NCBI GenBank assembly: GCA_000349905.1
Contig: AMXZ01001274.1
Span: 1-20,786, forward strand
Reading direction: 5' to 3'
Origin: Volvariella volvacea V23
Taxonomy: Eukaryota; Basidiomycota; Agaricomycetes; Agaricales; Pluteaceae
Length of the DNA: 20,786 nucleotides
Shown: positions 1-9,032 of the stretch, piece after piece
Numbering within the stretch: the stretch's first letter is position 1
Layout: each line of letters begins with the position of its first letter
The notes under the pieces: generated by a model
The model's input: only the letters and a program-made list of their open reading frames with translations
Databases searched by the model: none
Told to the model about the DNA's origin: nothing
Made by a program: the position numbers and the translations under genes

Positions 1-448
1 CTTTCATTATAATTAGTCCCATATGCAGGCGCCTGGAGTTGGTTTGATGCTGTTATCCTTTCAGAGGCTGAATCCCACGGACTGCAGGATCCTATTCTGC
101 CTGGTGATGTCACGGAGATTTAAGGCCTCGATAGAAGGGTCTACACAGTCCAATGCAACCGACGTGCAGATCGAACAAAGAGAATACATCAGGTAGTATG
201 GAATAGGGGTGAACGCCGCTCGCAGAAAATGGATGAGAATGGCGCTGGGAATGGTTTTCGATTTGTAGAGTCTCTCAAAAGTGGTGACAGAATTGCCCTC
301 GTGGCTCGCGCTCGGGTGAGTCGTAAGATTTTCACTTTATATGGTCACTTTATATGGTTTAGAGACTGATGTGTTTGCCTGAGTTTAGTATCCTGGTTGG
401 AGTAATAACGTTTGCCAAGCTACTATCAAGATTTTTTACTCTGTATGA
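1..448 (+). pseudogene. F-box-family protein, C-terminal exons, nonsense-mutated
   Basis: The window opens inside an intron: an acceptor (aattag) ends at base 16. The exon at 17-315 reads PYAGAWSWFDAV, then a TAA stop at 121-123. The frame then continues openly to FVESLKSGDRIALVARAR, a donor at 316, and a last exon at 389-448 that reads YPGWSNNVCQATIKIFYSV and stops. WSWF and GDRIALVARA..PGW are what I recall from the C-terminal region of a large agaricomycete F-box-type family. The fuller copy at 868-1497 supports this, because it has an F-box-like start. The inverted copy at the right edge has CAA where this copy has TAA, so the stop is a single C-to-T change. The intron carries a 13-bp tandem duplication absent from the other copy. 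The 5' part lies outside the window. The family name is inference; the copy relationship is seen directly. Confidence 0.72.
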
Positions 449-535
449 TAGTCTTGATTCGGCAACTATTTTAGCATAATGGTCCCGTTTATGTGGCTAT
501 TCTCGAGATATTTTACTCTCTGTCCATTGCAAGAC
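1..535 (+). repeat. Left arm of inverted repeat pair (with 20269-20786)
   Basis: Bases 1-535 match the reverse complement of the right window end. Base 1 pairs with base 20786 and similarity persists to attgcaagac at 526-535. A hand count over the coding and intron part (1-448) gives about 25 substitutions plus one 13-bp insertion, roughly 94% identity. The part after the stop codon is more diverged. The arm consists of the F-box-family exons, their intron and the start of the 3' flank, so it is a duplicated gene fragment and not a classical transposon terminal repeat. Confidence 0.9.
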
Positions 536-867
536 CACGCGAACTCTATTTTCACGATCATCTGCATTAAACGAGCGCACTATTTCATAATTCTGATTAT
601 ATCTTCTTTCATCGGCTTAGGTTAGGATATCACATTAAGAAACTCTTATTATATGCGTCTTAGCTAGTGACATAATGATCAATGTGCGAAAACCTTCTAT
701 AGAGTCCACTCGCTCAATTTGATATCAGGGTGACTTGCATGAGAATGTGCTCGAGGTGAAATTTAGAGCAAGCGCGCGGCTTGAGCTGTTGTCATCCGGC
801 AAATATTCATTACCAGAAGTTAATTGTGGCTAGCCATCACCAATGCCACCACAAGGCATCACAAAAC
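536..867. other. AT-rich intergenic stretch, no gene seen
   Basis: This lies between the first F-box-family copy and the start of the second. No open frame with recognisable motifs is visible on either strand. It probably holds the 3' flank of the first copy and the promoter of the second. Confidence 0.5.
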
Positions 868-1497
868 ATGATTCAAGTTCGCAAGTCCCTCCTCGAGCTC
901 TTGCCCGCAGAGCTTGCAGATGAAATCCTACCCTGACCCGAATACTGGCCAAGAATCGTCTCTTGTTTTCAAAGATACGAGAGAGTCCAAAGTGTTGGGC
1001 CTGGTTGCGACAATTCTATCGTTTACCTTGTATCGCAGCAAATTCCAAAGCAAGCAGAAAATAATTCTGTTGTCCAAGTTCAGAAGGAGAGATTTGAGAT
1101 GAGGAGTCATGATTAAGGGGGTAACGACCAGCAATTCCATTGTTTGTACCATTTCTTCCGACACACTCATCACGTTAATCTCTGATTTCTATTACTAGCC
1201 CTGTATGCATGCTCTTACAGCTGGTTCAGTCTCGTCATGCTCAGCGAATCCGAAGCACATGGAATACGGGATCCCTTACAGCCTGGTGATATTACACAGA
1301 TCCGCGATCTCGATACGAGGGCTTGATTGCTTCAGTACAACAGACATGCAGATTCAAACCCAAGAATACATGAAGTGGTCTAGAAAAGGGGGGAGCGTCG
1401 ACCGCCTAATGTGGCAGAGAATGGTGCTGGAGATGGCCCCCAGTTTGTAGAATCTCTCAAGGGTGGCGATAGGATTGCTCTTGTGGCTCGTGCTCGA
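868..1497 (+). pseudogene. Decayed F-box-family gene (F-box-like start plus C-terminal domain)
   Basis: ATG at 868 opens MIQVRKSLLELLPAELADEI, followed after a stop by PEYWPRIVS. This resembles an F-box-like N terminus (LLPxEL.xEIL...AEYWP). A middle part ends in RFEMRSHD. A 78-bp intron at 1121-1198 (gtaacg..attactag) keeps the phase, and exon 2 (1199-1497) reads SWFSLVMLSESEAHGIRDP to FVESLKGGDRIALVARAR before gtaagt. This exon is homologous to both window-edge copies. Four in-frame stops break it: TGA 934, TAA 1114, TGA 1324 and TAG 1381. The 1381 stop replaces a TGG seen in the right-edge copy, and the 1114 stop lies where the family (from memory) has a Gln after SHD. I could not find the final PGW exon, so the 3' end looks lost. 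It is on the same strand as the left-edge copy. Confidence 0.75.
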
Positions 1498-2359
1498 GTA
1501 AGTCATGGTAAATTTGGAACTTTGCGCCTTCGATACTGTGGCATACAGGTTTTGGTGTTAGTAGCCCTGCACTCCACTTGCCACACACAACATTATTCCT
1601 TCTTGCGATATCGTCCATTGCCTCAATAGTGATGGCTTCCTTCCCCCCAGCCACAAGGGCTCTAAAATTGTTTTGCCCGGGCCAAATGTCCCCATCAACC
1701 AGTCTTCTATGACCGAAATCCGAACAACGTTCCACCGCGATCCAAGCGCAATAATTGTTAGGTGTCCTACATAGGGGCCAACAAGCGAGCAATTGGCGTA
1801 TCTTATCATCGGTGCAGGTTTCTCTGTACTAGCAGGTATATATCTAATCGTCGTCTTACACGTGCAATGAGGGTTCAGCAGAAGAACCTACCTATTGCGG
1901 TTAAGGGTTATTAATGGTAGGTGGAGATACTTGCGCTGAGTGGTGAGATCCACTAGAGGTACTTGGGCGACGATGAAGGGGCATGTATTGTTTGGACTAG
2001 GCAGACTCGGATTCGGTACCCCAAGTCGCTACCAGTCTTGATATGAATTTGTGAGTGTCCCTTACATGCTGATGGAGAATAACATGGAAGGTCAGCGGCG
2101 GAGGGAAGTCTCTTATACATCAAGTAGGTGTCAGCGCGATTTGTCCCTGACTTGAAGGTGCAGTCATGATCTACATAGGTCCGGATCCCCTTTTGGTATA
2201 TCAAACAATTAGGCGTCGTCGTTGCAGGGCTACGGATAACCGCAATCGCTCATAACTTTCTAGGTAACGCGCCACCGGCAGCCTAAAGCAATGCCATTCC
2301 CCACCCCACACATCAGGCCGCGACGAACCGCACCACCGCAATGACATCAAGTTCATCGT
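1498..2359. other. Intergenic, no supported gene
   Basis: This separates the decayed F-box-family gene from the 3' end of the GH6 gene. Only short overlapping frames without convincing domain motifs occur. The segment just below 2360 is presumably the GH6 3' UTR. Confidence 0.5.
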
Positions 2360-4171
2360 TCACCAAGTTGGCGGAAGAGGGGGGTTCGCGTTCTTGACCA
2401 GCTCAATAGTAAAGTCATTGAACCAGTCCCCTGCTTCTGGCGCCGGAGTATGCGCAAACGGACCCACGCAGTTCTCATCAAACCGTACTGCCGTCCTAAA
2501 AATACCAACCAACCCCCAGGCAACGATACAAATCGTCATCAACATCACCAACATCATTGCGATGGAGTGGTAAAAAGGGATCAAAAAGCAAAAGTCAGCA
2601 GAGCTCATCTAAAAATAAGTGCAATAGAAGCAGAAAGAAGGCCAAGGAACTTGATCATGGGAGCAGATTTGCGAAAGTAGAAGGGTGGGTGTAGAGGAAT
2701 GAGGATGTTCGGATGTTACGAGGGTATGGTAGGAAGTGGGAGCACGTCAAACTTGGAAAAGACTTACCGATCGCTTGTGCCGTCGGATTCACCACCAGGT
2801 TTAACCCAGACTAAAGCATCCACGATAGGATCGTTCGTTTGTGTTGTGGGTCTGGGGCCATATCCGGCACCTTTGAGATTACACCACCAAGACCAATCAT
2901 CTCTTATGCCTGTTTTACCGGATCGGCCTTGGTCAATAATGAAGTGAGCTGGGACACCGGACGCTGTGAGATGAGGCGCCAAGTTATTTGCGAATCGTCT
3001 TTCGTCCCACGAATCGTTCCATTCTGTGTATGGTTCTCGAACGGTGGCATTGTATTCTGAGCGTGCAATCCGAGATTCGAGAGGATAGCGGTAGGATTCA
3101 ATGTTTTGCGAGGATTCGTTAATGATAGAAACGGGACGAGAGACAAATGCACCACGTACGGTTATAGTTTGACACATTGATGGCTACTCCTCGGATACGG
3201 TTGTTGGGTGCCGCACGCCTTAAAACCTCGGCAAAAACGCCACCAGTAAGAGGCTGTGTTATTTCAACCCAAATTCAGTACTTTCAATTCATCCGAGGTA
3301 TACCCACGAGTGGCGCTTACCAGATTATCACTCCAACCGAGCCAACCTCCATGAGCGGAATCAAGATATAGGTGCACATTACTCTGTTGAAGTTTTGAGA
3401 TGGCATAGGCAACGCCATCTAGATAGGCTTGTTGTGCGCGGTTACATTTTGGGATGTGAAGGTTCGTAACCAGGTTGGCCTACCAAAGTTGCATAGGCAT
3501 CAGTGGAGCCGCCTTAATTGAACGGAAGGATTGCCCACCAAGCCATCTGGTTCAAGAATAACTGCGAAAGTAAGTGCTCGAGCAGCGGGTGTGCTTAAAT
3601 CGGCCGAGATACCTAATCAACGTACGATCATTAAATCAACGGCTGTAGGAAGAAAGCAGGAGACACAAAAATACGCACGGTCGATGTAGTTTTTGTATTT
3701 GTTAAACCCGTCATTATTGAGGTGGAACTCTCCGTCTGAAGCTTTGGCAGAGCAGTCTCGTTCTGGGAGATTATATACGACTAGTTGGACGAGCTGTTGT
3801 CTCCCTGTGATCCTTTGCTGCTCAGTCGCATCGGCAATAAGCGGCGCAATGGTTGAGATCTAAATGCATAATGGTCAGCATATTGACAATGGCGGTCGTT
3901 TCTTTGTGCTCACATCAGCAGAGTTTGAAATCCACGAGAACGTCCCGATTTTCTGCACTGTCCTAGTTCTTGCAGCATTCAGCGAATCGCCGGCATTTTG
4001 AAAAGCGGAAATGGTAGCCTCTAGTTTCCTCGCATAGCCCTTGTTAGCAAAGATCTCCTTCCCAAGGAATGGATTGACGCTTGTCTGCCTTGACTCCAAG
4101 CCACCTGGGAGAGCGTAGACAGCAGTTTGAGCAGCAGCTAGAGCAAGGAGCAACGATTGCAGGTATTTCAT
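2360..4171 (-). CDS. GH6 cellobiohydrolase/cellulase, secreted, no CBM1
   Basis: Secreted glycoside hydrolase of family 6, which in fungi cleaves cellulose from non-reducing ends with inversion. Exons in gene order: 4171-3914, 3859-3679, 3612-3539, 3479-3321, 3253-3160, 3056-2768, 2495-2360. All phases agree and give 396 aa. A signal peptide (MKYLQSLLLALAAAQTAVYA) is followed directly by the catalytic domain (NPFLGKEIFANKGYARKLE), so there is no cellulose-binding module or linker. Landmarks: NLPERDC with Asp about 121; ILEPDGLANLVTN with Asp about 169, the family's proton donor position; DSAHGGWLGW; NVSNYN; FIIDQGRSG; WCNVKGAG-like WCNLKGAG; KPGGESDG with Asp about 347; NANPPLPPTW end. The proton-donor motif has Gly where most fungal members have Ser. 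The last intron is 272 bp against 54-103 bp for the others. The start was chosen because the signal peptide begins there; upstream in-frame residues lack a sensible leader. Confidence 0.94.
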
Positions 4172-4245
4172 CCTGAATGTCGGAGTGGCGACAGTGGGGG
4201 GTAGCAGAAGAGGTTGTCTCAAATGACTATTGCAGGGAGTGGTTG

Positions 4246-4253
4246 CTTATAAG
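4246..4253 (-). promoter_or_regulatory. TATA-like box of GH6 gene
   Basis: The reverse strand reads TATAAG about 80 bp upstream of the GH6 start codon, a normal spacing for a fungal core promoter. This is a motif match only. Confidence 0.4.
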
Positions 4254-4269
4254 CCGGCGAATCTCGTGC

Positions 4270-4289
4270 TCGCTAGCATATGCTAGCGA
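4270..4289. promoter_or_regulatory. Perfect 20-bp palindrome upstream of GH6
   Basis: TCGCTAGCATATGCTAGCGA equals its own reverse complement over all 20 bases, and the symmetry stops at both flanks. It sits about 100 bp upstream of the GH6 ATG and just upstream of the TATA-like box. That position fits a binding site for a dimeric transcription factor. I do not recognise it as a known cellulase regulator site. Confidence 0.55.
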
Positions 4290-4761
4290 ACATCTGACTC
4301 CATTTCACCACGACCTTCGGCGCTTCTTGTTGCAACCGGGAATATAGGCTGCCTGATCCAAGGCAAGTTTGGCAAGTGGGATAGCTCCAGAACCTGGGGA
4401 AACACACTCGATGCATATAACCTTAAGGTTGATTGGCAGGCTATTGGGCTACCGCGGAGAGTCCTCGGTATGCACACATGGGTATCAGGCTAGGCAAGGA
4501 GCTTGGCAATGCCATGGCATAGTTCCTCGAGCCACGTACAATCAGTTCCAGAGAGACTATATATTATCAAGACCTGTCAGTTGGCGTTTGCCAGCGCACG
4601 ACTGCAGGTACATGAGATGGAGGGCAATATACAAAGGTATAGCTTCGCAGTGGCACATACTGAGGTACTGAGCAAACCGTAATAGCGGATGTGACCCACG
4701 TGATCGCAAGACACACGGACGCAATTCGTCGCGAAGTTGTATATCCGTTCGTGCAGGATGA
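4290..4761. other. Upstream region of GH6 and 3' flank of ies6
   Basis: Both neighbours lie on the minus strand, so this is the GH6 promoter side and the ies6 terminator side. It contains a 12-bp palindrome at 4509-4520 (ATGCCATGGCAT). The open frames across it lack coding features. Confidence 0.45.
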
Positions 4762-5576
4762 TTACTTGACGATAGAGGCAACCCCACGGGCTGCATTCGA
4801 CCATTACTATGGGGCGCTTGTAAAGTGAAGGGTATATACACACCTGCAAGATATTCTTTGGCCGAGCTAGCACTCTTTATGGAGTTGAGTATTGGTCGTG
4901 GATTAACGCAACCGTTACTCACCAAGCCCTTGATCAATTCGTATACGCTCTTGTCATGATACCGGAGTCCAGTAGCGGGGTCTGTGTAGGGTGCCTGTAA
5001 ATAACCAGTAAGCCTATTACTGCATTGGCCCCTGCAGAGGACATCGCACCTCCAAACCTGTAATATCACAATAGTGACGCTGTGGCCATACAGATGGAGG
5101 CGCCTCGATTGACAAGTCTAATAAGAGGTGTCAGTGAACGTCAGAACATTAATCAGAAAGACGCACATGTTGGAACCTCTTCCTCATCTACTTGCGGAGC
5201 CCCATCCACGTCCATACCCTCTGCCTTCTCTTGTCTTCTCTTCTCCCTCTCCTGGCGTTCTCTCTCCCGTTCCTGACTTAGCACATTCTTCAAGTTTTTG
5301 GCGCGTCTGTTAATGTTCTTGACGTAATTTGGGTTCTTGAATGGCCTTGGGTTATGTAGATAGGACAATTGCTCTGCTAAGGTCTGTGAAGATATGGCGC
5401 GCGTATTGCTCGTCTCAAACCTCAGGATGCAGGGAAATCGGTGCGTACTGGCTGGTGGGGAGTCGCCGTACCATCCGAGGCGGCAACCTTCTTCTTCGTC
5501 GTGCCTTTTGGTGGCCTGAAAAGCGGGTCATCAGACCAAGTACAACACTGGGCTAATCCATCGCGTGTACTCACAT
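4762..5576 (-). CDS. ies6: INO80 chromatin-remodelling complex subunit Ies6 (YL1 C-terminal domain)
   Basis: Small nuclear subunit of the INO80 ATP-dependent chromatin remodeller; in the known complexes it pairs with Arp5. Exons in gene order: 5576-5575, 5515-5449, 5383-5167, 5117-5050, 4994-4923, 4874-4844, 4790-4762. These sum to 486 nt, or 161 aa, with all phases consistent. It has a basic Lys-rich N terminus (MPPKGTTKKKV) and the family motif PFKNPNYVKNINRRAKNLK, followed by a charged coiled-coil-like Glu/Arg stretch. The YL1_C domain spans about residues 96-142 (YCDITGLEAPYTDPATGLRY then HDKSVYELIKGL), and the protein ends SSAKEYLAARGVASIVK. Odd feature: the ATG is split, with AT in exon 1 and G in exon 2 across a 59-bp intron. 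Without that splice the first ATG runs straight into TGA. It is divergently transcribed from puf6. Confidence 0.93.
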
Positions 5577-5660
5577 GGCGGGGGACGGCAAGCGCTGATG
5601 ATGTCACGGTGTGTCACATACTGTGTGACCAAAAAGTTACTTTCCCCATCACCGGAGACG
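5577..5660. promoter_or_regulatory. Compact bidirectional promoter between ies6 and puf6
   Basis: Only 84 bp separate the first base of the ies6 start codon from the puf6 ATG, so both promoters and both 5' UTRs must lie here or overlap into the coding regions. It contains TGATGTCA at 5598-5605, which is one change from a CRE/ATF site. It also contains an inverted repeat GTCACA-N5-TGTGAC at 5613-5629. There is no TATA box. The regulatory roles are inferred from position. Confidence 0.6.
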
Positions 5661-8086
5661 ATGGCAGGGCTCCAGAAATCCACCAGAAAGCGGGCTGCTG
5701 CACCTGCACCGAGTCCAACAAGAGCTAAGAAGGTCCGCGTAGAGGAAGAACCGAAATCCCAGAAGAGGCGATCACGACCTGTAACAAATGCAAAACTAGA
5801 GGCGGACTCGGAAGATAACGAAGACGAATGGGAGGATGAAGAAGACTCTGGTGGCGAGGAGGACGGAGATGTGGGTGTTGAGGATGAGGATGAGCCTATG
5901 AACCAGGATGCTCAGGGAGACGATGAGTCTGCCCCTTCAAAACCAAAAGATGCTAATGGTAAGTTTAGCCCAACATTTCTTATCGCATTGAGATACGATT
6001 ACAAAGTTTTAGCTGCTAGAGAGTCGCATAAGGCTCAGAAGGCGCTACAAGCTCAACGGAAGGCTGCAAAGCCCCACTCATCAATACTGACCGAGGCCAA
6101 GAGAGTGTGGTCGCTTGCACGCCAAAAAAATATACCCAGCAAAGAACGAGAGAAGCATATACATCAACTCATGGATGTCATACGCGGACATGTACAAGAA
6201 ATTGTATTGAAGCACGATGCCAGCCGGATTGTACAGACACTTGTGAAGTACGGAAAACAGAAGGAGAGAGATGAAGTTGCGAGTGAGTTGAAGGGAAAGT
6301 ACAAGGACCTTGTTCAGAGCAAATACTCCAAGGTGAGCATCTTGCTTAGATTTCGTCCACTCCTATTGATATCTATCAGTTCTTAGTCTCAAAATTGATT
6401 CGACTATGTCCTACCCACCGGGAATCCATCCTACGGGAATTTGAATCACATACCCTACGTCTTTTGCTACACCGCGAAGCTACATCTGTGCTAGCGGATG
6501 CATTTGAGCTGTGGGCAAATGCATATGAACGTTCCATACTGCTGCGCGATTTCTATGGCAAGGAAGCACGATTGTTCAGCACAACAAGGGGAACAGATGA
6601 AGAAAAGACCAGGGCGAAGAAGGGATTGAGTGGTATCTTGGAGGGTACGGATGCCGAGCAAAAGAAGAGAATCCTAAGCGCCGTAAAAGAGAACCTCGTC
6701 CTAATGTGAGTCAACTCCTCTGAATTGTCCACCTGGCTTCAATTTGCCTTGCCCTCCAGATTCAATAACCCCGATAAAGGTGCTATAACACATGCCGTTG
6801 TCCATCGTGCACTGTGGGAGTACGTACACGCCTTAGAAGAGCTCCCAGAAGAAGAACAAGAGAAACTACGACGAGAGATTTTCGAAAGGTAGGTAGGCTG
6901 TTTTTGGATACGCCTCGGCCGTTAGGAGCTCAATTCATGCTAAGTTGTCAGGATGTTTTGGCTGAGATGGTTCACACGAAGGACGGCAGTCGCGTTGTAC
7001 GGCAATTCCTTGTCTATGGAACTGCTAAGGTAATGATTCCATGGCTTAACAGCACGTTCTAGACTCTGAGGGTATGTGGATCAGGACCGGAAACAAATCA
7101 TCAAGACATTAAAGCCGCATATAGAAAGGATATGTCAAGATGATGAAGCGCAGCTAGTCCTATTTACGGTTTTGGACGTCGTCGAGTTAGTGCATATTCT
7201 CCCAGATCGACTTTAAATCGCTCATTAATACCCAATTAAGTGATACAAAACTTGTCGCGAAAAGCATCATCTCCGAAATAACCTCCGTTGCAGAAAAGCT
7301 CTACACGTCATCTCAAGGACGGCGGTCACTGCTTTACCTTTTGGTTCCGAGAACGCGGCGCCATTTCACACCAGCGCAAATCGCCACACTTGCGGAAACA
7401 GATGAGATACGCTCGCGAACAAGTAAAAAGGACGTCGACATCCGTCAATCCGAGGTGCTCAAGGCTGCAAGCGAGCCGTTGTTACAGTGGGTGGAGTCAA
7501 AAGGGTCAACATTAGTTCGTGATCCGGGCGCAAGTCTGCTGGTCCTTGAGATAATGTTGTATGCTAATGATGGTAAGCCCGTTTTCACGTTTCTGCTAAA
7601 AGTGTCGTGCTGAGTGTTTGTACGGCAGATAAATCCAAGGCTGTTCAGACCCTTATGCAGGTCATCGCTACACCATATCCCTCACCTACACCGGATACGC
7701 CGCATGCTATTGACCTACCACATACATCAAGATTATACAAAACCCTCCTCCAAGGTGGACATTTCAACCATACGAGCAAATCCATAGACAGAGTCGCCAC
7801 GTGGAACCCATCAACCTTCGCACTTGAGCTCCTAAAAACCGTCGGTAAAGATATCGTAATCGGGATGTGCACAAAGGGCGAGCAGAATGGAATGTTCGTG
7901 GTTGCGGAATTGTGTGAGGAGCTGATACGAAATGGAGGCGATGGTGAGGACGATGACGTGAAGAAGCGTAAAGCGGAGGGCAGGGTGACCGTAAAAGCGT
8001 GGTTTGGGAGCGATGTGAAGCAGCAGATTGAGAAGAGCGAGGCGAAAGGGAAGAGAGTACTATTGGAGAAGCTTGCTGCGTTGTAA
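5661..8086 (+). CDS. puf6: Puf6/PUM3-like Pumilio-family protein with CPL domain
   Basis: RNA-binding Pumilio-like protein. In yeast and animals the family is nucleolar, acting in 60S ribosome biogenesis; yeast Puf6 also represses ASH1 mRNA. Exons: 5661-5958, 6013-6332, 6380-6705, 6760-6888, 6945-7029, 7085-7185, 7241-7572, 7629-8086. These sum to 2049 nt, or 682 aa, close to yeast Puf6 and human PUM3. The N terminus has basic nuclear-localisation-like runs (STRKRAAAPA, QKRRSRP) and then a strongly acidic stretch (about residues 55-95). Pumilio-type helical repeats follow: HVQEIVLKHDASRIVQTLVK, KYKDLVQSKYSKFLVSKLI, DVLAEMVHTKDGSRVVRQFL. The second half carries the CPL-type region with LVPRTRRHFTPAQIATL and a SLLVLEIMLYANDG segment. 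The start is the first ATG after the promoter; frames extend upstream only from a GTG. All intron phases agree and no lesion is seen. Confidence 0.95.
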
Positions 8087-9032
8087 GGATGCGTTATGGG
8101 TGTGGGTGTGGGTGGCGTGCGCCCATATGTGTAATTGCTGAGCCTGACGTGTGTCACTGGGTATATTACGCCACAGGTCCCTGCACAAAATGACGACTTT
8201 CACTTGCGCTGAGAATAGCACGCCTCTTTTGACTGGGATATTGCTTGTATGAATGAAGCTTTGGAGCATCGAGCGTCTCATGAAGAACTAATGGTTTTTC
8301 TATATTGTGTCCTGAGCTGAGCTGCTTCAATTGAACGTCCTCCACATTTTGGCACGCTAATGGACAACCATGGGCTTCCATTCAAAACGACTAATAGTAC
8401 ACCATTGTAACAAGAGTATAGCTTGACGTTGAACCAGGGACCGGGGAAAATACCTAGCACAGGTGCCAAATAGATATATAATACATTAGACGTTCAACGT
8501 CCAAACCAATGGCCTTCACCAGTACGGGACTGTTGAAGAGACAAAGGTGAACGGGTAAGTTATGGAAGGGAGGGACAGCGAGTAGGGGATACAGTGAGGT
8601 AGGCATGAACATGCGATAAATATAAAGAGAATGAGATCTGATAACATGAGAGTTGTATTATGTAGGTATGAAATCAATGGGAGAGGATGCAAATGCAACT
8701 ACAGATGTTATGGCCTTTGGTACTTCTAGGTCGTAGATGATCATGAGTATCGTCTCGCGATCGTGCCAGCATGATGGAAATGAAATGAATGAAAATGGTG
8801 CGAGAGAGGGGCAATGCCAATGTGGTGTCCACCTGCGTACTGTACACCCATCGTCAAGGTGGGATGAGCACGTTTGAACATGACAGTGGCGAGCAAGGGT
8901 GACAGAGAAAGAGGGAATAGACGACGGACAGAAAGATAGGAATGCAATGCAGGAACAATACACTATTCACCTTCTGTCCAGCAATCTCCCTTTCTAAGGG
9001 GATGCCAGGATGGAACAACGCCATGGAATAAC
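8087..9032. other. Intergenic region between convergent puf6 and AA9 genes
   Basis: This holds the 3' flanks of two converging genes. I translated both strands and saw only short low-information frames without motifs. There is no convincing RNA gene or repeat. Confidence 0.5.

Noticed and set aside
1558..1809. Minus-strand frame with LVGPYVGHLTIIALG, faintly like the N terminus of UDP-glucose 6-dehydrogenase (GAGYVGG motif).
   Set aside because: The glycine motif is imperfect and the downstream residues do not follow the family in any single frame. No other exons are visible, so chance similarity is as likely as a relic.
5565..5660. Upstream in-frame extension of puf6 from position 5565.
   Set aside because: It begins with GTG, overlaps the ies6 first exon region and has no family similarity. 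ATG at 5661 is the natural start.
7645..8157. Long minus-strand frame of 170 codons opposite the last puf6 exon.
   Set aside because: It is a shadow of the conserved puf6 coding frame and has low-complexity Ser/Pro content only.
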